Assembly: GCA_029243485.1 (NCBI GenBank) | Contig: JAQWRY010000064.1 | Span: 1 to 64,000, forward strand | Reading direction: 5' to 3' | DNA length: 64,000 nucleotides | DNA from: Candidatus Binatia bacterium | Lineage (GTDB): Bacteria > Desulfobacterota > Binatia > UBA12015 | In this document: positions 31,871 through 40,262 of the stretch, piece by piece | Position numbering within the stretch: the first letter of the stretch is position 1 | Layout of the letters: each line of letters begins with the position of its first letter | Translations under genes and position numbers: made by a program | Notes under the pieces: model-generated | The model's input: only the letters and a program-made list of their open reading frames with translations | Told to the model about the DNA's origin: nothing | Database searches by the model: none

Positions 31871-33063
31871 CGCCGGAATCTCCTCGTCACGCCGGCCCGC
31901 CGTCGCTCAATCTGCGAGCGCCGCTCGTCGCCGCCGAACGAGGGCGTTTCTGCGGGGAGGTGACGACGAAGGTCTTCGAGCCGGACGACGGATGCCTGCG
32001 GAACCGCGGCGTCGTCCGACCAGATCCAGCGGTACGAGACCATGCCGTCCGGCCGACCTTCGGTGTCGAGCCAGTTCGGGATGTGAGGATCGGTCGCCGA
32101 TACGACCAGTCGGAAGCGACCGTCCGCATCGACCTGCATCTGCTCACCGTTGAGGCTGCAGATGCGGTTGGTGACGTCGAGCGATTCGAACCAGGGCGCG
32201 GAGTAGAGTTGGAAGGACCAGTAGCGTGCGTTCGGGCGGTCGCATTCGATGAGAAGACCCTCGCCGTCTTCGAGGCGATACCAGCCGCCTCCGTACAGAA
32301 TGTCGGCAGCCCCTCCCGGGACCGATGACGGAGGAGAGAGTGCGTTGTCGCCGCTTCTCTCGCGACGAGCGGCAAGGAAGCGGTTCCAGAAGACGACGCT
32401 CTGCTCGACCCAATGGATCGCTTTTTCGAGCCTATCGTTCACCACCGCGGGCTCAAGGCGTCCCGGCGCCTTTCCTTCGAACCCGAGACGGTCAATCGAG
32501 ACCGGCGGGACCGCGTCGTTCTCCCAGTCCGTGACGTACAGTCGGACGAGTACATGGTCTACGTCGGGATGGAGCGGGACCCAGTTCTTCGGCTGCTCGT
32601 CCGACGAAAGCCAGATCTCGAGGTTGCCGTCATCGTCGATGGCGAGATCCTGCAGGCTGCGCTCCTGGAAGACTCGGTACTGCTCGAGCTGCATCTCTCC
32701 TTCGGGGGTCGACAGGATGAGATTTCGAAGGCCTGTGGTGTCGAGTCGCACGCGATAGGTCCCGCGTGGGTCGATCTTGGCGCGGAGGTAGTGGTTGTCG
32801 GTGTTGGGACCGCCCCATTTGATCGTGTCGTCGTCGTATCGGTGGAAGGTCGGGAACTCGGGGTCGTGGAAGTCGACGTACCACTGGAGGGCGTACGTGG
32901 TGAGCCGCGTGAGATGTCGAAAGCCTTCGGCGCGGAGCGTCGGGTCGTTCGGAAAGTCGTCCTCGAGGATTCGTTCGCCGACGCTTTTGAGGCGGTCGCA
33001 GAATTCGCGCCACGCGTCGCCGGAGAGGAGTCGCCGTTCAGCCTCGGTGTTTTTCTCGCTCAT
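31867..33063 (-). CDS. DUF1214 domain protein
   Basis: A 398-residue soluble protein. Its C-terminal half carries DUF1214 blocks such as RYWSFQLYSAPWFESLDV, FRLVVSATDPHIPNWLDTEG and RPDGMVSYRWIWSD. The N-terminal half (YVDFHDPEFPTFHRYDDD, PDNHY-like NTDNHYLRAKIDP) matches the extended form common in bacteria that also encode sulfotransferases and steroid-type enzymes. The biochemical role is not established. It is the first gene of the operon; ATG 33063 starts 86 bases from the divergent luciferase-like gene. Confidence 0.82.
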   Translation of the reverse strand: MSEKNTEAERRLLSGDAWREFCDRLKSVGERILEDDFPNDPTLRAEGFRHLTRLTTYALQWYVDFHDPEFPTFHRYDDDTIKWGGPNTDNHYLRAKIDPRGTYRVRLDTTGLRNLILSTPEGEMQLEQYRVFQERSLQDLAIDDDGNLEIWLSSDEQPKNWVPLHPDVDHVLVRLYVTDWENDAVPPVSIDRLGFEGKAPGRLEPAVVNDRLEKAIHWVEQSVVFWNRFLAARRERSGDNALSPPSSVPGGAADILYGGGWYRLEDGEGLLIECDRPNARYWSFQLYSAPWFESLDVTNRICSLNGEQMQVDADGRFRLVVSATDPHIPNWLDTEGRPDGMVSYRWIWSDDAAVPQASVVRLEDLRRHLPAETPSFGGDERRSQIERRRAGVTRRFRR

Positions 33064-33149
33064 GACGTTCTTCGTGTATCCGAGGTGAAGGGGGACCGGA
33101 AGGAGGAGCGGGCTTGACCGGAGCGCCCCGGAAAGCGAAGTGCTCCAGG

Positions 33150-33980
33150 ATGAAGATCGGGCTCTGCTTCTTCCCCACCGATGATTCCATTCACCCCGCC
33201 GAGCTGGCGACCGCGGCCGAAGAGCGTGGCATCGAGTCGGTGTGGCTCGCCGAGCACTCACACATTCCGGTCACGGATGGGACGCCGGGCCCCGGTGGTC
33301 CGGGACTACCGCGGGAGTACTACGCGGTGGCGGATCCGTTCGTCTCCCTGGGAATCATGGCGGGTGCGACGGAGGAGCTTCTGCTGGGCACCGGCGTCTG
33401 TCTGGTTCCGCAGCGCGACGTGTTCCAGCTCGCGAAAGAGGTCGCGACGATCGACTTCTTCTCGGGCGGTCGCTTTCTCTTCGGCGTGGGCGGTGGGTGG
33501 AACGCTCCGGAGATCGAGGACCACGGGACCGACCCGGCGGTTCGCTTCGGTGTGATGCGGGAGCGGATCGAGGCGATGAAGGTGCTGTGGACCGAGGAGA
33601 AGGCCGAGTACCACGGGAAGCACGTCGACTTCGGACCTTGCTTCGCGTGGCCGAAGCCCTTCCAGAAGCCGAATCCGCCGATCCACGTCGGCGGCACGTC
33701 GATCAAGCGGGCAGTGCGCTACGGCGATGGCTGGATTCCCCTCGCCGGACTCGGCGACGGGGACCCGGTGAACCGGATGGAGGAGCTTCGCACCGAGTTG
33801 GAGAAGGCCGGCAGGAGCCCCGACGGGTTCGAGGTGTCGATCTACTTCTGTCCGGCGGACGAAGACTATCTCGGACGATGCCGCGACGCCGGAATCACGC
33901 GGGGGCTCTTCGGCTTACCGTCCGACGGACGCGATTCCGCGCTCGCCGCTCTGGACGGGTACGCGAAGCTCGTCGGCTGA
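33150..33980 (+). CDS. LLM-class F420-dependent oxidoreductase, TIGR03619-like
   Basis: A 276-residue luciferase-family protein. It begins MKIGLCFFPTDDSIHPAEL, has VWLAEHSHIPV, the cofactor-region blocks GTGVCLVPQRDVFQLAKEVA and GGRFLFGVGGGWNAPEIEDHG, and PNPPIHVGGTSIKRAVRYGDGW. These place it in the F420-dependent subgroup with a short barrel. It is divergent from the DUF1214 operon. It is one of three such enzymes in about 13 kb. Confidence 0.87.
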   Translation: MKIGLCFFPTDDSIHPAELATAAEERGIESVWLAEHSHIPVTDGTPGPGGPGLPREYYAVADPFVSLGIMAGATEELLLGTGVCLVPQRDVFQLAKEVATIDFFSGGRFLFGVGGGWNAPEIEDHGTDPAVRFGVMRERIEAMKVLWTEEKAEYHGKHVDFGPCFAWPKPFQKPNPPIHVGGTSIKRAVRYGDGWIPLAGLGDGDPVNRMEELRTELEKAGRSPDGFEVSIYFCPADEDYLGRCRDAGITRGLFGLPSDGRDSALAALDGYAKLVG

Positions 33981-33981
33981 G

Positions 33982-34254
33982 CTATTCCGCGACGCTCTTG
34001 AACGCGGTCGCATTGTTCTTTCGGACGTCGTCCAGCTCGAAGGTCGAGGTGAAGCACTCGTTCGTCTCGCGATTCACGAGTTGGATGGTGAACGGGAGAG
34101 ACGCGGGTAGGGGGAGAGTCGGAACGACCGCACCTTTAGCCTTCAGGAGGATGCGGGACTTGCCGGCTGTGCCGCCGACGAGTTGAATTTTCGTGATCCC
34201 CGACGCCGGGGTAGGAACAGATCTGCTACCGAGTCGTCGGCGAAGGTTGATCAT
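33982..34254 (-). CDS. Orphan secreted-type beta domain, possible fragment
   Basis: A 90-residue reading frame without signal peptide. Its body (GKSRILLKAKGAVVPTLPLP, IQLVNRETNECFTSTFE, VRKNNATAFKS) lines up with the C-terminal ~70 residues of the metallophosphoesterase at 14457, including PTLPL, a Gln plus Asn-rich strand, a Cys, a TF or TTF and a final KN-x-F-K. This domain normally ends larger exported proteins, so an isolated copy is probably the surviving tail of a lost gene. Its stop lies one base after the luciferase-like gene's stop (convergent). Confidence 0.5.
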   Translation of the reverse strand: MINLRRRLGSRSVPTPASGITKIQLVGGTAGKSRILLKAKGAVVPTLPLPASLPFTIQLVNRETNECFTSTFELDDVRKNNATAFKSVAE

Positions 34255-34337
34255 CCTCCCCCCGCCGGCGGGTCTCTTTGCGGGCGCCCGGAGACAGGGC
34301 CGTGGTATTTCGCGCTCTGGGTTGTAGGGTCGGGCCG

Positions 34338-35660
34338 ATGAACCGCTTGGTCGCCCACCTGGTCCGCGTCTTCATCCGCTGGATGCCCGACGCCTTCGCC
34401 GTCGCGATCCTCCTGACCCTGCTCACCGTCGTCCTAGCGGTCGTCGTGGCTGACTACCCGCTGAAGTCTGCTGTCGAAGCGTGGGGCGACGGCTTCTGGA
34501 ATCTCCTGACCTTCACGAACCAGATCAGCCTCACGTTATTGTTCGGCTACGCGTTCGCGAACACGCCCCCGGTTCGTCGCGGGCTGTTGCGCATTGCCGG
34601 ACTCGTCACATCGGCCCCGATGGCGTACGGCCTCGCGTGCTTCATCACCGGCGTTCTTGCGCTATTCTCGTGGGGGCTGAGTCTCGTAGCGGCGGGCATC
34701 ATGGCGCGGGCGGTCGGAGAGGCGTGCCTGCGCAAAGGGATCCGAGTGCATTACCCGCTTCTCGTCGCGTCGTCGTTCTCGGGCTTCGTGATCTGGCATC
34801 AGGGGCTCACGAGTTCGGTCGGTCTCGCGATCGCCACGCCGGGCAACTTCCTCGAAGAGCAGATCGGTCTGATCGCGACGTCGCAGACGGTGTTCACGCC
34901 GTGGAATATCGCGGTCGCGCTGTTCGTGTTGTTCACGTTGCCTCTCGTGATGGCGTCCCTTCGTCCGGCCGACGAGGACATCGAGGAGATGAACGTCCCG
35001 CAAGACGTGGTCCCGCAGGAGCGCGAGAACACCGAGGTGACGCCCGCGCGCTTTCTCGAGCGCTCGCCGGCAGTGAGTCTCCCAATCGTCGCGATGGGGC
35101 TCTTCTTTCTCGGCGTCCACTTCTTCGCTCGCGACAAAGGGCTCGAACTCAATATCTTGAACTTCGCGTTCTTGATCGCCGGCTTGGCGCTTGCCGGCTC
35201 CGCTGTGAAGTACGCGGAGGTGATTGCCGATGGGGGGCGGGTCGTCGCGCCGTTCCTCCTACAGTACCCGTTCTACGCCGGGATCGCGGGGTTGATGGGC
35301 GACTCTGGGCTCGCGCGAATGGTCGTCGAGGCCTTCGTGTCGATCTCGATCCCGACCACTCTCCCGGTGTTCGCCTTTCTGTCCGGCGGCTTGTTGAACA
35401 TCTTCATCCCGTCGGGTGGCGGTCAGTGGGCGGTGCAGGGACCGATCATGATGGCGGCGGCGCAGGAGGTGGGCGCGGATCTGCCGCGGGTCGCGATGGG
35501 CGTTGCCTTGGGCGATCAGTGGACCAATCTGATTCAACCACTGGTCCTGATGCCGGTTCTGATGATCGCACGCATCGGCGCCCGCGAGATTATGGGCTAC
35601 ACGTTCGTCGCCTTGTTCTGGACGGGTGCCGTGTTTTCGCTATCGCTCCTGCTGTTCTAA
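34338..35660 (+). CDS. Short-chain fatty acid transporter, AtoE family
   Basis: A 440-residue polytopic inner-membrane protein with about twelve hydrophobic segments. RWMPDAFAVAILLTLLT, NQISLTLLFGYAFANTPPVRR, SSFSGFVIWHQGLTSSVGLAI and FIPSGGGQWAVQGPIMMAAA are characteristic of the AtoE family (PF02667), which takes up acetate, butyrate or other short fatty acids. AGGG about nine bases upstream supports ATG 34338. It is followed 73 bases later by pyruvate kinase on the same strand. Confidence 0.9.
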   Translation: MNRLVAHLVRVFIRWMPDAFAVAILLTLLTVVLAVVVADYPLKSAVEAWGDGFWNLLTFTNQISLTLLFGYAFANTPPVRRGLLRIAGLVTSAPMAYGLACFITGVLALFSWGLSLVAAGIMARAVGEACLRKGIRVHYPLLVASSFSGFVIWHQGLTSSVGLAIATPGNFLEEQIGLIATSQTVFTPWNIAVALFVLFTLPLVMASLRPADEDIEEMNVPQDVVPQERENTEVTPARFLERSPAVSLPIVAMGLFFLGVHFFARDKGLELNILNFAFLIAGLALAGSAVKYAEVIADGGRVVAPFLLQYPFYAGIAGLMGDSGLARMVVEAFVSISIPTTLPVFAFLSGGLLNIFIPSGGGQWAVQGPIMMAAAQEVGADLPRVAMGVALGDQWTNLIQPLVLMPVLMIARIGAREIMGYTFVALFWTGAVFSLSLLLF

Positions 35661-35733
35661 GGCGCGGTCTCTCCGGGGATTCTCGAGGGCGGTATCGCCT
35701 TGCGATTGGTGCTCGTTTCTTGTCGAAGGGATC

Positions 35734-37170
35734 ATGCTTTCGCGAAATGGACCTCGGGTCCGGCGTACGCGGGTCGTCGCCACGATCGGGCCGACGTCGG
35801 ATTCGCCGGAACGGATCGATGCGCTCCTGGACGCCGGGATCGATGTGGCCCGGGTGAACTGCGCACACGGCACACCGGACAGCCTGCGCACGATGATCGG
35901 CACGTTGCAGGCGCGGGCTGCGGCCAAGCAACACCCCCTTGCGATTCTCGCGGACCTGGCGGGGCCGAAGTTGCGGATCGGTCGCTTTGCGAAGGGGCCG
36001 GTGGACCTGGTCGAGGGAGAGGAGTTCGTTCTTACCACCGAGGAAGTCCTCGGGGATGAGACACGCGTCTCGGTCAATTACGCCGACCTCTGCGAGGACT
36101 CTGCGCCGGGGGCCGTGATCCACCTGAACGACGGTCTTCTGCGGCTCGAAGTGATCGATGTCGTTCCGCCGGTCGTGCGTACGCGGGTCATCGTCGGAGG
36201 AGCGCTCGATGATCGCAAGGGTCTCTCTCTTCCGGCCGGGGGAGCGCGCCTGCCGAGCCTCAGCGCGAAGGACCTGGCCGACCTGGACGTCGTTCTCACC
36301 GCCGGTGTGGAGTACGTCGGTCTGTCGTTCGTCCGTTCGGCCCAGGATGTGCGCCTTCTTCGCGAGAAGATCGTCGCCCACGGTGCTCGCACGGGGATTG
36401 TTGCGAAGATCGAGAAGGCGCAGGCGGTCGCGTGCATCGATGAGATCGTGGCTGCGAGTGACGCGGTGATGGTGGCGCGCGGGGATTTGGGCGTGGAGTG
36501 TGCCATCGAGGAGGTGCCGATCCTGCAGAAGCGAATTCTTGGTGCCTGTCGGCGGGAAGGGAAGCCGGCGATTACGGCGACGCAGATGCTCGAATCGATG
36601 GTGCACGCGCCCGTTCCGACGCGTGCCGAGGCGACGGACGTGGCCAACGCAGTCATCGATGGCACCGATGCAGTAATGCTGTCAGGAGAAACGGCAAACG
36701 GGTCGTATCCCCTGGAGTCCGTTCGGACGATGTGTCGAATTGTCGCTCGGGCTGAGGCCTATGACAGAGCGCGCGCCGATCTCGAACGGGGCGTGGTGAC
36801 CGGCCTGTCGATCTCCGGTGCTGCGTCGCGCAGCGCGTGCCTCGCGGCGGAGTCGGTGGAGGCCAAAGCGATCCTCGCGCTCACGACGAGTGGAGCGACG
36901 GCACGGTCAATCGCGCGGTGGCGGCCGCCGCAGACGATTGTGGCGGTCACGGCGGACGAACACGCGTGCCGGATGTTGAGTCTCGTGTGGGGCGTCGAGC
37001 CGATGCACCTCGATGATCTCGGGCACGACTTCGAAGCCGCCTGCGACCGGGTCGCGCCGGAGTTGAGTGAATGGCTGAAGCTGAAGAGTGGCGACCGTGT
37101 CGTGCTCACGGCTGGCCTCCCGTTCGCACGCGCCTCCGAAACGAACGTGGTGCGGATCGAAGAGGTCTAG
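35734..37170 (+). CDS. pyk: Pyruvate kinase
   Basis: A 478-residue enzyme of normal length. The N-terminal VVATIGPTSDSPERIDALL, ADLAGPKLRIGRF, the active-site region GIVAKIEKAQAV, the Mg/ATP region VMVARGDLGVECAIEEVPILQK and ITATQMLESMVHAPVPTRAEATDVANA (shown in parts ITATQMLESM and TRAEATDVANA) are all intact. The C-terminal domain (about 350-478) carries TTSGATARSIARWRPP. It converts phosphoenolpyruvate and ADP to pyruvate and ATP. AAGGG five bases before ATG 35734 fixes the start. Confidence 0.95.
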   Translation: MLSRNGPRVRRTRVVATIGPTSDSPERIDALLDAGIDVARVNCAHGTPDSLRTMIGTLQARAAAKQHPLAILADLAGPKLRIGRFAKGPVDLVEGEEFVLTTEEVLGDETRVSVNYADLCEDSAPGAVIHLNDGLLRLEVIDVVPPVVRTRVIVGGALDDRKGLSLPAGGARLPSLSAKDLADLDVVLTAGVEYVGLSFVRSAQDVRLLREKIVAHGARTGIVAKIEKAQAVACIDEIVAASDAVMVARGDLGVECAIEEVPILQKRILGACRREGKPAITATQMLESMVHAPVPTRAEATDVANAVIDGTDAVMLSGETANGSYPLESVRTMCRIVARAEAYDRARADLERGVVTGLSISGAASRSACLAAESVEAKAILALTTSGATARSIARWRPPQTIVAVTADEHACRMLSLVWGVEPMHLDDLGHDFEAACDRVAPELSEWLKLKSGDRVVLTAGLPFARASETNVVRIEEV

Positions 37171-37209
37171 CGTTCGTCTTCTGCGGCCTGCCATGCGCTC
37201 ACGCTCGTC

Positions 37210-37545
37210 GTGTGTCGCACCGCACTCGGGTGGGGTGGCGGCGGTGGTGGTACGGCCGCGAACGCGGATGGAGCTCTGGACAACCCATACGCGACGATCG
37301 GACAGGCGCTGGGGTCGCTCGCGTCTCCGGATGCGGAAACGATCCAGGCCGTGTGTTTTCGCGGCACGTGTACCGAGACCGTCCGGCCGACCCGCTCGGG
37401 CGCCGTCGGGCAGGCGACGTTGGAGGGTTTTGAGCGTGCGCGCTTTCCGGTTCTCCTGGCGGGCTGGGATACGGATGGCGACGGTGTCTATCCGCCGATG
37501 GACCCGGACGACGGCGCGGTTCTCGGTGCCTTCGCCTCCGACGAC
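37210..37545 (+). pseudogene. N-terminal fragment of a parallel beta-helix secreted protein
   Basis: The reading frame contains ANADGALDNPYATIGQAL, followed by FRGTCTETVRPT and GWDTDGDGVYPPMDPDDGA. DG-x-LDNPYATI-x-QAL is the usual opening of secreted right-handed beta-helix (DUF1565-like) proteins. The signal peptide is missing, and similarity stops near 37545, where a broken SnoaL-like gene on the other strand begins. I read it as a fragment left by recombination. Confidence 0.5.
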
Positions 37546-38013
37546 GGGCAGGCCGTCTCGAGAGAGCAGTCCGATTTAGACGAGCACGGATGCCTGGTCC
37601 CAGTAGATGTGCTGGTGGGCGAGTTTCCCGCCGCGGAAGTACACGATGACGACAGTGCCGACCTTCACCTTCTTTCCCGTCGGGGGGGGGGGATACGGGG
37701 CAGGATCCAGTCCATCTGCACCGCGTGGGTGAACTCCGTGTACATCTCGTCGACGAGTTGGTCGTGCCCGACGGTTCGCGAGACCGAGACGATTTTCCAG
37801 TCCTGCGGGACCTGGTGGACGAAGTGCCTTCCGTAGAACGCCCGGAGGGCCTCCTTGCCCCGGCCGCCCGTGATCCTCGGGATAGTGGTTCACGTAGGCA
37901 CCCTCGACCATCGTACCTACGGTGAGATTTTCGCCGTGCTGCTCGAATTCTTAGCCGATGTGCGTTCCCCACAAGTCGACCAGCTTCTGTTGATGCGCCG
38001 TGAGCTCACTCAT
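37535..38013 (-). pseudogene. Broken SnoaL/NTF2-like protein gene
   Basis: On the minus strand, MSELTAHQQKLVDLWGTHIG is followed in frame by TAA and then EFEQHGENLTVGTMVEGA, YVNHYP, a frame change, DQLVDEMYTEFTHAVQMDW, and after a run of ten C the block TGKKVKVGTVVIVYFRGGKL and HQHIYWDQASVLV, ended by a second TAA before IGLL. Joined together, these match a small SnoaL-like (NTF2-fold) protein. Two in-frame stops plus at least two frameshifts show the gene is dead unless the sequence is poor. One frameshift sits in the 10-base G/C run at 37682-37691. Confidence 0.65.
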
Positions 38014-38121
38014 TGGGGTGTTCCTCCAGGGGCGTTCGTCGCACTCTCCGGCTGAAATGCAACCCGGCCCGATTGCGCCGAAAGTTGCATGACGCGGGCC
38101 CCGTCGCTTACTCAATAGGCC

Positions 38122-38544
38122 GTGTCTGAAGAAAAGCAGCGGCCACCGCGCCCGAGACCGGGCATCACGCGCGACACTGCGCATTTCTGGGAAGGGCTGG
38201 AGAACGGGAAGCTCCTGATCCAGAAATGTCAGCCCTGTGGGGAGCTTCGCCACCCGCCGGAGCCGATGTGTCCCCACTGCCAATCGCTCGAGTGGACCAC
38301 GGTAGAATCGAAGGGCCACGGGACGATCTACAGTCACGTTGCCATGCACCACCCGCCGATTCCCGCGTTCGAATACCCAAACGTGATCGCGCTCATCGAA
38401 CTCGATGAGGGCGTGCGCCTGGTTTCAAACATCATCGGCGTGCCGAAGGAGAAGGTTCAGATCGGCATGCAGGTGCAGGCGGAATTCGTCGCAACCGACC
38501 CGGAGCTGACGCTCCACCAGTTCCGACCGGTGGAGGAGAGCTGA
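38122..38544 (+). CDS. DUF35 OB-fold zinc-ribbon protein
   Basis: A 140-residue protein with a helical start (HFWEGLENGKLLIQKCQPCG), four zinc-binding Cys (CQPC and CPHC), and an OB-fold (TIYSHVAMHHPPIPAFEYPN, VIALIELDEGVRLVSNIIG). DUF35 proteins pair with thiolase-like enzymes, for example in the retro-aldol step of steroid side-chain removal (Ltp2 with the ChsH2 DUF35 domain) or in beta-ketothiolase complexes. The thiolase gene follows after one base. GTG is the start. Confidence 0.9.
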   Translation: MSEEKQRPPRPRPGITRDTAHFWEGLENGKLLIQKCQPCGELRHPPEPMCPHCQSLEWTTVESKGHGTIYSHVAMHHPPIPAFEYPNVIALIELDEGVRLVSNIIGVPKEKVQIGMQVQAEFVATDPELTLHQFRPVEES

Positions 38545-38545
38545 G

Positions 38546-39721
38546 ATGCCGAACAAGATGAAGAACCAGGCCGCGATCGTCGGCATCGGCCAGACGGAGT
38601 TCTCCAAGGATTCGGGTCGTACCGAGATGACCCTGGCGGTGGAATGTGTGACGGCCGCCCTCGACGACGCCGGGCTCAGCCCGAAGGACGTCGACGGGAT
38701 GTGCGTCTTCACAATGGAGAACAATCCCGAGATCCAGGTGCAGCGAAATATCGGCGGTGGCGACCTGCGCTTCTACAGTCGGATTCACTACGGCGGTGGC
38801 GCGGCGTGCGCGACGGTGCACCACGCGGCGATGGCCGTGGCTACTGGGTCGGCGGATGTCGTCGTCTGCTACCGCGCGATGAACGAGCGGTCGGGTCGCC
38901 GCTTCGGCTCGGGTGTTCAGGATCGGAAACAGGAAGCCTCGGCCGAGGGCTCGCAGTACGCGATGTACTCGCCGTTCGGTCTCACCACCCCGGGCTCGTG
39001 GGTGGCGATGTACACGCAGCGCTACATGCACCAGTACGGCGCGACGTCTGAGGATCTCGGCCGCGTTGCCGTCTCGAGTCGCGGCTACGCTGCGAAGAAT
39101 CCGGACGCGTGGTTCTACGAGCGACCGATCACGCTCGAAGAGCACCAGAAGTCGCGTTGGATCGTCGAGCCGCTCCACCTGCTCGATTGCTGTCAGGAAA
39201 GTGATGGTGGCGTCGCCGTCGTCATCACGAGTGCCGAGCGGGCGAAGGACCTGAAGCAGAAGCCGGTCATGATCAAGGGATCCGGCCAGGGGGCCGCAAA
39301 CCAGCAGCACATGATGACGAGCTACTATCGCCCGGACATCACGGGGCTCCCCGAGCTCGGTCTCGCCATCCGCGAGGCCTACGAGTCGGCAGGCGTGGGT
39401 CCCGACGATATCGGGGCCGGGGTGCTCTACGACGCCTTCTCACCGTTCGTGCTCATTACCCTCGAGGAGATGGGCATCGTGAAGCCGGGCGAGGCGGCCG
39501 ACTTCATCAAAGACGGGCACCTGGATCCCGGCGGGCGGCTGCCGTCGAACACCAACGGTGGCCAACTGGGCGAGGCCTACATCCACGGGATGAACGGCGT
39601 GAACGAGGGCGTCCGCCTGATTCGCGGAACGTCGTCGAACCAGCCCGGCGACACCGACAACGTTCTGGTCACCGGCGGAAGCGGCGTGCCGACGAGCGCT
39701 CTGGTTCTCGGTCAGCCGTAG
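38546..39721 (+). CDS. Thiolase-like lipid-transfer protein (SCPx/Ltp2 type)
   Basis: A 391-residue non-decarboxylating thiolase-fold protein. AAIVGIGQTEFSK, GGGAACATVHHAAMAVATG, CYRAMNERSGRRFG, DAFSPFVLITLEEMG and LPSNTNGGQLGEAYIHGMNG are typical of the SCPx/Ltp2 subgroup. The immediate upstream DUF35 partner supports a joint complex. Ltp2-like members cleave steroid side-chain CoA esters by retro-aldol chemistry, whereas others are true thiolases; I cannot decide between these from sequence. Its last ten bases overlap a convergent GST fragment. Confidence 0.88.
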   Translation: MPNKMKNQAAIVGIGQTEFSKDSGRTEMTLAVECVTAALDDAGLSPKDVDGMCVFTMENNPEIQVQRNIGGGDLRFYSRIHYGGGAACATVHHAAMAVATGSADVVVCYRAMNERSGRRFGSGVQDRKQEASAEGSQYAMYSPFGLTTPGSWVAMYTQRYMHQYGATSEDLGRVAVSSRGYAAKNPDAWFYERPITLEEHQKSRWIVEPLHLLDCCQESDGGVAVVITSAERAKDLKQKPVMIKGSGQGAANQQHMMTSYYRPDITGLPELGLAIREAYESAGVGPDDIGAGVLYDAFSPFVLITLEEMGIVKPGEAADFIKDGHLDPGGRLPSNTNGGQLGEAYIHGMNGVNEGVRLIRGTSSNQPGDTDNVLVTGGSGVPTSALVLGQP

Positions 39722-40008
39722 CGCGCCCGGGGGAGGCCGTCGTAGGCCTCGCTAGAGTTCGGGCAGGAACGCTCCGCAGTTTCGTAGATCCTCGAGGAGC
39801 CACGGGCCGCGACCATGATGATGTGCGGTGCGACGGCATCGCCGTCGCGCAGCGCCGGGACTTCGCCGCGCGGGTTCACCTTCAGCAATTCCTCGCGTTG
39901 GCCCTCGCTGTGGAGCTCCTTGTTCTCGAACTCGATCCCCTTCCCGTAGAGAAGGATGCGAACCTTGAATCTGAAAGGACTGAGGGGGTGATCGTAGAGT
40001 TGAACCAT
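39712..40008 (-). pseudogene. Glutathione S-transferase N-terminal fragment
   Basis: Residues 1-56 are a clear thioredoxin-fold GST domain: VQLYDHPLSPFRFKVRILL, then GIEFENKELHSEGQREELL and NPRGEVPALRDGD. After that the normal ESxxI/LEYLE helix is not in frame; a piece like WLLEDLRNCGAFLPEL occurs in another frame, followed by a stop. The helical C-terminal domain is absent. The gene has therefore lost its end next to the thiolase gene and is probably non-functional. Confidence 0.65.
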
Positions 40009-40211
40009 CTTGGTCTTCTGTCCCGTTGGCGAAACGGTTGCAGTGCGTTTCGTGTCAGGGAACGAAGTCCGTGGTTCCGGGCCTCGCGTTCGGGCCGCGT
40101 TGCTCGTCTGTCACGATCTGTGACGACGTCGCCTCTCTCGAGTTTCGCGCCGTCAACGCTAAGTCCATGGGCGTCCACGAGGTCAGCCCTTCTTGGAGCG
40201 GTGCTTTTCAC

Positions 40212-40242
40212 AAAAAAAGGGACGTACGATTTCGTACGTCCC
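40212..40242 (-). terminator. Intrinsic terminator
   Basis: A perfect stem with 11-base arms (GGGACGTACGA and TCGTACGTCCC at 40219-40229 and 40232-40242) is followed on the minus strand by seven T (A run at 40212-40218). It lies 20 bases after the stop of the small gene at 40263-40625 and is the best-formed terminator in the window. Confidence 0.85.
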
Positions 40243-40262
40243 TCTCGCGGTCCATTCTTATT

